From contig NC_053200.1 of assembly GCF_905163445.1 (NCBI RefSeq), positions 5,580,001 to 5,644,000 of the forward strand: a DNA stretch of 64,000 bases, in the 5' to 3' direction. Both the position numbers and the translations under genes were made by a program. The DNA is from Pararge aegeria (Eukaryota; Arthropoda; Insecta; Lepidoptera; Nymphalidae). Below are positions 57,401-64,000 of this stretch, in pieces; positions within the stretch are counted from its first letter, which is position 1, and every line of letters begins with the position of its first letter. The notes below the pieces were generated by a model. That model searched no databases. It had not been told where the DNA came from and saw only the letters and a list, made by a program, of their open reading frames with translations.

Positions 57401-60400
57401 TTGCTTGACGACATCTAAGGATGCTCCGATGTCAAAGCTAATCGTACGCAGAGAGTGCATTTTGGAAGATATGTTTGGTGTTGCGATTTTCGGGGATTAT
57501 AGCAAATTCATTGATGAGGTTTACGTTCAGACAACTGGGTAGTATGGTAACTGCCTCGTTGATTACTGCTGCATAACTTAGGTGGTTTTCTTTTTTTATA
57601 ACCATCTCACAGTCAATGTATTCATAGCCATAAAGTTAGAGCAATTTAGCGTTCCGGTACGATGCCGCGTGGAAACTGATGACAAGATAATTATCATGCC
57701 TCGTAATAGGTTAGCCTACTGCCATCTTAGACTGCGTCATCACCTACCACTAGGTGAGGTGCAATCAATAGCTTAATTGTAGTATAATAAAAATAAAACG
57801 TTACCGTAAGGTTACACACCCGCCAACGCGGATTAGATCCGCATCGTGGGTCTCAACTCTATATCCCCTTCTCCTACGCATGAGGATAAGATCTGTTTCC
57901 AGCTGTGTCCATTAAATTAGCTGATAATGCTGATGCTGATCAAGTATTTTTTATTTAAAGTATATGTTCAAGAACTTTAACAAATGAGTAAGATAACTGC
58001 GTTTTATATGTGACTTTTCCTGATTATATGTCACTATATATATAAGAAGTAATAATAATATGTTGATTGCACTCGTGATATTTTACGTACCAAGTTATAT
58101 ATTTTTACGTAGAGGAAAAATCTAGTTTCACATAAGGCATACATAGTTAACACTCCAGTAATATGTAAAACTATAATTAAGATAACAGAGTATGTGAGTC
58201 TATTGTTATACCTTCTCTTTAATCGAGCTCTTTGCGTATGTGAAGAACGGCAACCATCAAATATCCTATCATGATAGTTATATTTATATATATATTTTAT
58301 TTATATATTTGTATAATTCTATGTTTTTTCCTTTTACGCCATTGGTTGCCTGGAAGAAATCGCTATGTAGCGATAAGGGCACCAAATTGTACTCTCTTGA
58401 TATGTATTTACTATCTTTGTAACTACTTTTTTTTTTCTTTAGTATTGTACACTCATTCAAAAGTGTATTCATTCATTCATGATTAAAGAGGCAGCTATAG
58501 GTTTGATTTTTATGATCAACGCGTCGGCCACTGCACTTGGTGCCCACTACTGAGAATTTCTTAGCAGAAACCCAACACTTCACAATTTATTAATAATATT
58601 TACCTGGGCCCTGGGTGTGATATTACTTTAATTGTGTCTCAGTCGTTAATCTATAATAATAATAAATATAAATATACTACGACAATACACACATCGCCGT
58701 CTAGCCCCAAAGTAGGCGTAGCTTGTGTTATGGGTACTAAGATGCCTGATGAATATTTTTATGAATTATATACATAAATAATTATAAACACAGACATTGA
58801 AAAACATTCATGCTCATCAAACAAACGTTTTCCAGTTGTGGGAATCGAACCCACGGCCTTGGGCTCAGAAAGCAGCGTCGCTGCAAACTGCGCCAATGGG
58901 CCGTCAAACACGACTATGACAGAAAGTTAAAAAAAAATCCTGTGCAATTTATTCACACACGGCGGAAGTGTAACTTCTAAAAAGTAGCCTACGAGAGTTT
59001 GAGGTGGATGTAGAGTATCAGAACTATTAGGATAAATGTAAGGTTTGTTATTTAGTTTCCACGGTAACTAGAATATGTAAAAAATATTATAATGTTTTCT
59101 ATCTCACTCTGTCCTATACATTTATGTGTTTCTTTATCTAGATATTATTCGGTTTCCTTGGGAACTTAAATAGGAAAACACAGATAAAATAGTATGTATA
59201 TTCCTGTCTCATTCTTTGCCGGCTTCACATTTTTCCTACACATTTTGTATTTGTGCCTCTTATTAGGTTTTTCCGTTGAATCCGGTTTGAAATCACAGCG
59301 ATTCTAAAGAAGACTTTGGGTTACATTATTGCAATTTTCTTCTAAAGGATCTCCAGTATTCCAAAATAAATTATAGCCTTCCTCGATAAATGGGCTGATA
59401 ACACAAAGATTTTTTCAAATCGAACTGTAGTTTCCGAGATAAGCGCGTTCGAGCAAACTAACAAACAAACAAACTCTTCAGCTATATATATATAACATAG
59501 TAAGATTTGAGTATTGATCCTGATCCGTAATGGAAGTAGACTTCACTCGCCTTTGCGAACGTTACAGAGAACTCTGAGACATGCAGGTTTAATCACGATG
59601 TTTTCCTTCACCGTTAAACAAGTGATGTTTTAATAGCTTAAATAAATAAATTTAAAAAATTTAAAACTTCTCTAATTTCAGACACAGAACTACCCAAAGC
59701 TACAAGCACCTCCGCTTTAAGTGGAGCAGGAATGCTACGCCTGTTCAACAAAGTAGGAGAGACCGTCAATAAGATCACGTATAGGATGGATGAATCAGAT
59801 CCGGTATGTTTGTATATTCATTGATGTGAAATTTCTAAAGGCGAGGGTAAACCTGATGTTTGGCGTGGCATTTAGACCGAGGCGACGCATCGCCACGTTA
59901 TATGGTGGAATATATGTACTATACGTAGCAGTGGCGTGCACTTCATAAATGCACAAAAGCGCTGCCTACTCTAAAATTTCCATAAAACTGGCAATAGAGG
60001 AGGATTCTGACACTTTATGCCATTTTAATTATCTATGCTTAGTTTGGTCCTACTTCCCGTGCACGTTAAAATGATATTTTTTTAAATATTATTTGGTTTT
60101 TAATAAAAATACGTTATAATAAACAGTCAGTATTTTATGGCGCAAGTTCGTGTATGAATTATCGTTTCAGTACTCTATATCTGATTCCTGTCGTAATCTG
60201 TTCTATTATACATATAATAAAACAGTTTCAATGTAACACATCTGCCGGGCGTCCCGTGACGGCTCACACATTTTCTTATTATACTAGAGTTTCACCAATA
60301 TCTTTATGAAAATTATTAAGATCACAATATCCTTTATCATTCCACACTTCACGTATATTGGACAATAAAACAAAAGGAAAGCAAAAAAATCGATTGGTAT

Positions 60401-63400
60401 GTACAAAGCCGCTTAGCCAAGAAAAGTTTTCGTAATATTTATTATTAAACATACGTGTTACTTTATCACCTTTTTTTGGGATATTTGTAACATTGGTAAA
60501 CTCGAATGATTTTTAATTTTACGATATAGGGATAGAAATTAAAGTTGCCTCTAAGTACTTTTTCCAGGCACACTGAACCCAAACAAAGACCGCACGAATA
60601 TGCTTTCATTATAAAATGAATGAATAAACTATAAATTAAGCTTAACACATTAAACTATCACTACTCAAACTTTTATAAGTTACTGAATTTATGCACTTGA
60701 ACCGTTTATTTATCACCAACACCATAGAGCATTGTTCGAAGGTAAACAATAATGGCGATTGAATATGCTAATATTGCAATCGAAATTAGTCAAAATATGT
60801 CTTTAATTTTTTTGTAAGTATGGGTACGGACGCTATTTTATTTTGATATGTTAACAATAAATAGTAACAATATTTTTTGTTAACTTTCTCACTTTCCAAT
60901 GATTCCTGGAAAACGTAAATTATTCATTTTTCAAAATTTAGACAGCGTTTGGTTTCATAACTTATTTTTAAGACGAAAGACTAATTCGATAATATTAGTT
61001 CCTTAATTTTCTTAAAAGACACTAAAAGGTATTTACATTTGTGAATAATATTTTTAATTCTAAAAAAAGAATAATGACCGTTAACAACAATAACAAACCA
61101 AGCAAATCATTTTGTCAATAAAAAAATCAAACACGTAATTGATTATCCACTTCCGTAAGCAGTGCTTATAGACACGCTTAAGGAATTTATGAATGAAATT
61201 GTTCACACAGGACCGATGCTAATCTTGTAAGTACAAGCGCACGTATATAACATTACACGACACACACTACTAACTTGCACGCACACATCTAGCAGAACGA
61301 TTCTTTCTTTGGGCGTGCTTATTTTATTTGATATTTCTGTGCAACAGTAGAGGGCGTCATATGTCGAGTGATAATTGATTTACCCTGCAATCGATAACAT
61401 GAGATTTAAATAATAATATAGGTATTTTTACGAAGTAGAAGATTTTATTTTATACGCTATACGCCTCGCGCCGGTTGCGCTGTCGCCTGTCTAGCGACGT
61501 TTGACCTAGAAGTTTGGCCGCTCATTACTAGATGGCGCTTTCATATATTTTTTACTTAAGTGTTTTTTTTATTACAAAACTTTAATGGTCCTATCTGAAG
61601 ACTCTTTAAGACCCTGAGGGTAGGGTATGCACTGCTTATTTGCATATATGCAATGCACGCCACTGGCTGGGCAGGCGGGTTGGTGATGATGGTAGTACCA
61701 TAAAGGATGCCCGTTCTCCGTTATATTTCCTTAGTCGCCTCGTACGAAACCCGCGGAAAGAAAAAGGTTGGTGACAACTGTATTCTGATCTGCCATCACC
61801 ATACGGCACTAAATATTTGCTAGAACATTCAATTAAATTTTCAGTGGTTCGAAGAGCGCTGCGCGCGCATAGAGTCTCTGGAGAGTGGGCTCCGTCGCTT
61901 GTGCGGTGCTTGCGAAGCGTTGGCAACTGAGAGACGCGAGTTGGCAACGCGCGCGCACGACGCGGCGCGGTCTATAGCGGCGGCGGCTGCGGCGGACCCG
62001 CACGCGCCGCTATCGCGCGCTCTCTCACACCTATCGGACCTGCACGAGAAGGTAATATTTGGTAGATTTTTAACCGACTTACAAAAAAGGAGGAGGTTCT
62101 AATTTCGGTTGTATTTTTTATTGTTTATTGGCTCAGAACTGTGTCATTTAGGAACTGATTTGTTTTTTTTTTGTTTTTAAACGGTATACTTCCCATATGC
62201 TCTCATTTTCATCAGGTCAAGATCCCGGAGAAGTTGAGGAACTCTTCATATACTATAGGAACAACAATAGCGATATGAGTATTTTTTAAAGAAGTTTTTA
62301 TTTTTTTTATAGTGATAGTTGACGCAAAGATGACCCACCTGATGGTAAGTGGAAAACCATCGACTATAAACAAGCCAACCCTTAGCTGGGGTGTTTTAAG
62401 AATTACTTAGATTTTTAGCAGTAGTATAGCTTTTTGTGACAGAGTTCACTCGGGGAAGTACTATCGCTATGCTTAATTGTGCCGCTAAGCAGCATTGTTG
62501 CAATACGGGAGCTCCGGTCTGAAGGACGTGGTTGCCGGTGTAATTACAGACACATGAGGCTTAAAACTCGTCGCAAAGTTGCAGTACGTGGATATCCCAC
62601 GTTGCTCTGTTTATAGGCGAAGTTATACCGCTTACCATCCGGTGGGCTATCTGCTTTGTCCGTCAATCATTACTATAAAAAATAATACGGTTGGATTTTA
62701 TTAATTTCAAGTATTCCTTCCTTCTAGATCGAACACTTAAGAAATGAGCAAGCCAACACTGACTTCTACGTCCTGACTGAACACATCAAAGACTATCTTG
62801 GGCTCATCGGCGCCATCAAAGATGTCTTCCATGAGAGGGTTAAGGTAACCACTTAAATATCAAAGAGTTTTACAAAACATTACACCATCACACACTAGAA
62901 AAAGCAACGCGACCAATTGCTAGGTAATTTTAAAGTCAAAATCACCTGAGGGTGTGCTCCAGGATATCGGAGCCAAACAAAAGTAGATAGATTGGTGCAG
63001 ACAAATAGTTTGAAGAAATTAAAATTGCCATTGGTCAGATGTGCCTGGTTTCCGCGCATTGTAGCAAATATAGCTTAATCTTCATTGTATGTCATTGTCT
63101 TCCACCACGTAAGTACGCTGCTTGTACCCATAACATCATAAGACTCTCAAGAACCCAAGATCGGTGTAATATCTTGGCTAGAAGCAGGCGTTACTTTGCG
63201 GAAATCCATGATACATTGTAAAGTCAACATCTCCTGAGGATGCTCCGGAGCGAAATGTGCGTAAAGGGTACATTGCCGAAGAACTGTTTGGTGTGGAGTA
63301 TAAGAATTGAAGATATAAATTACACCATACAGATTCTCCTGCTCTTCGCGGACTATAGCAAATTAAGCTTAATTTTCATAATATAAACGGTGCAATAGCG

Positions 63401-63792
63401 TTGACTGTGAAAATCTCTACATCTCTAAAGTTCCTATGTCCAGCAGCACCCGACTCGACCTTCATCTTTCACGAGAAAAAATGCAAAATGTAAATTGTTG
63501 GAAAAGAGCAATATGCCTGCTTAGTTTCTTGCCGGCTTCCTCTCGGTAGAACCACCTTTCTTAACAGGTGGCACGAACACCACAAACAGACAGACTTGAC
63601 GTTTCAAAGGTGATTATAGAGTAAGTCAACTTGAAATGATGAAATTCGAATTTTAGAATTTTGAATTTGCAGGTATTCCAAAACTGGCAACACGCACAAA
63701 TGCAGTTAACAAAGCGAAGAGAGAACAAAGCCAAAGCCGACCTCGCGAACCGTCCGGAGAAGATTGCTCAAGCCTCCACTGAAATTATTGAG
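51444..63792 (+). CDS. Snx1: Sorting nexin 1/2-type SNX-BAR protein (right end missing)
   Basis: Exons: 51444-51533, 53396-53509, 56450-56693, 57122-57307, 59682-59803, 61845-62051, 62728-62844, 63673-63792; all have GT-AG borders and phases 0,0,1,1,0,0,0,0. They give 400 residues without a stop, and the gene continues past the window. Exons 1-2 form an acidic tail with the family's DLFA..EVSLDPE stretch. Exons 3-4 form the PX domain (about residues 75-210), including the phosphoinositide-binding RRFSDF motif and the proline turn IIPPAPEKS. Exons 5-8 begin the BAR coiled coil (SGAGMLRLFNK, SRALSHLSDLHEKIEHL, FQNWQHAQ). In this family the protein binds PI3P on endosomes and makes the membrane-bending coat that works with retromer. 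Drosophila has one SNX1/2 orthologue, so the symbol is by homology. Start: first ATG after a 5' UTR with no in-frame upstream ATG. The introns carry many repeats. Confidence 0.95.
52295..52395 (-). repeat. SINE B fragment
   Basis: TTTGAGAACATTATGGAAAA to GTGATATTTTAATTGCTTAA, in sorting-nexin intron 1. Confidence 0.75.
52410..53215 (+). pseudogene. Jockey-like LINE 3' end
   Basis: An open frame from about 52412 to 52846 encodes the C-terminal end of a non-LTR ORF2 (KLERLQNLAIRFIFGLRKYD, LKWLPIRRRRDLHVLSLLY, ELWNALPTNIR). The family 3' UTR and a TAAATAATAAA tail follow. 5' truncated; in sorting-nexin intron 1. Confidence 0.85.
53620..53790 (-). repeat. SINE B, diverged
   Basis: Has CTCACGATGTTTTCCTTCAC and a degenerate GGTCGAACTTGG box. 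Confidence 0.7.
53900..54180 (+). repeat. Repeat E copy
   Basis: CTAAGCAGCATTGTTGCAAT through GGTGGGCCATCTGCTTGGTC. Confidence 0.75.
54190..55120. other. Intronic AT-rich DNA of the sorting-nexin gene
   Basis: No exon, repeat or other signal recognised. Confidence 0.4.
55125..55225 (-). repeat. Repeat C fragment
   Basis: Reversed AAATTCAAATTCAAAATTAA tail and GCACTTTTGAAACGTCAAG. Confidence 0.75.
55286..55485 (+). repeat. Repeat D copy
   Basis: GCGAAACGTGCGAGATTACA..TTGGTGTGGAGTATAAAGATT, then CGCAAAGTAACGCCTGCCTC. Confidence 0.65.
55610..55865 (+). repeat. SINE B copy
   Basis: Head GTGTAGCCTAGTTGGCTAAA and body ATGTGCGTTTTAAGCAGTT; ends TTATTATGATGA. Confidence 0.78.
55913..56150 (+). 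pseudogene. Non-LTR ORF2 C-terminal fragment
   Basis: Encodes KMWNALPATVFPATYNLSTF then KARVYRLFLGKRAPT and a stop, the usual last residues of jockey/CR1-like ORFs, followed by 3' UTR. Confidence 0.65.
57405..57540 (+). repeat. Repeat D fragment
   Basis: GAAGATATGTTTGGTGTTG and GATTATAGCAAATTC match the 63180 copy. Confidence 0.55.
57640..57785 (+). repeat. RTE-like LINE 3' end
   Basis: AGCGTTCCGGTACGATGCCG to CACTAGGTGAGGTGCAATC, then TAATAAAAATAAAA. Confidence 0.6.
58340..58482 (+). repeat. LINE 3' UTR with (ATTC)n tail
   Basis: TTGCCTGGAAGAAATCGCTA and final ATTCATTCATTCATG, as at 17688. Confidence 0.65.
58659..58908 (-). repeat. SINE A copy
   Basis: Reversed and complete, B box GGAATCGAACCC; in sorting-nexin intron 4. 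Confidence 0.87.
59525..59640 (-). repeat. SINE B fragment
   Basis: TTTCCTTCACCGTTAAACAAG..; ends about 40 bases before the sorting-nexin exon 5 acceptor. Confidence 0.7.
59929..61665. mobile_element. Non-autonomous DNA transposon with CAGTGGCGTGCA ends
   Basis: Inverted ends CAGTGGCGTGCA (59929) and TGCACGCCACTG (61665), with partly matching subterminal sequence over about 50 bases. 1.74 kb, AT-rich, no ORF of note, in sorting-nexin intron 5. The CAG...CTG ends recall hAT elements, but no convincing 8-base target repeat is seen. Confidence 0.6.
62280..62690 (+). repeat. Repeat E copy
   Basis: GACAGAGTTCACTCGGGGAA, GCTAAGCAGCATTGTTGCAA and CTTACCATCCGGTGGGC; in sorting-nexin intron 6. Confidence 0.7.
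63010..63385 (+). repeat. Repeat D copy
   Basis: GAAGCAGGCGTTACTTTGCG, CATCTCCTGAGGATGCTCC and TGTTTGGTGTGGAGTATAAG; in sorting-nexin intron 7. Confidence 0.7.
63495..63670 (+). repeat. Repeat C copy ending at a splice acceptor
   Basis: The GTTGGAAAAGAGCAA..GACTTGACGTTTCAAAGGTG body; its GAATTTTGAATTT tail runs into the CAG acceptor of the 63673 exon. Confidence 0.82.
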
Positions 63793-64000
63793 GTAAGAAA
63801 GGCTACACTGTAATGCAACAACGAACAGTGCGCATACTCTATCGTGCGGTCACTGACCCGACTACGTGACTTTGGTTCACAGTGTAATTTCACTTTACAG
63901 AAATAACATCTTTTTATTTGAAATAAATTAATACTGAATTTCCGTAAAGTCGAACAAAAATTGTTAGTTTTAATGATAAGAACTGCGAGGCCGAGAGCTC

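Overview
The window looks like nuclear DNA of a lepidopteran insect, probably a butterfly. It is AT-rich, its genes have GT-AG introns and AATAAA signals, and it is crowded with moth/butterfly-type tRNA-derived SINEs, 3' ends of non-LTR retrotransposons, A|T-inserted Helitrons and small foldback elements. No CRISPR array, rRNA or convincing free-standing tRNA gene is visible.

Layout: 1-22 kb is almost gene-free repeat desert, with one broken histone H2B (about 10.8-11.1 kb) that keeps its histone 3' stem-loop. Two small minus-strand genes follow. One is an unrecognised 115-residue protein (coding exon 22669-23016, probable noncoding first exon and TATA box near 24.9 kb). The other is a four-exon secreted protein of 212 residues (27393-30036) built from a duplicated exon. 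A minus-strand PRRC1 homologue (eight coding exons, 396 residues) fills 35625-44716. A plus-strand SNX1/SNX2-type sorting nexin starts at 51444 and runs off the right edge (eight exons, 400 residues seen). The two genes are head to head, and nearly all the DNA between them is one transposon.

That transposon (45024-50854) is a PIF/Harbinger element with a TAA target duplication. It carries two apparently intact spliced genes on opposite strands: a DDE transposase (minus) and a MADF-domain protein (plus). One exon of each lies in the other's intron. The MADF intron was entered by a TA-flanked foldback element (45549-48412). That element was in turn entered by another (45602-48242, AATT repeats) which has its own subterminal repeats and one intact two-exon gene of 606 residues. 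The product has conserved blocks resembling the DUF7869-type family and could be a little-described DDE-like transposase. This three-layer nest, with every coding frame open, is the best candidate for a poorly described system here.

Smaller points: a minisatellite in PRRC1 built from an exon end plus a SINE tail; three splice acceptors immediately next to repeat 3' ends; a SINE broken by both a Helitron and a hAT-like element; and several perfect short-loop hairpins.
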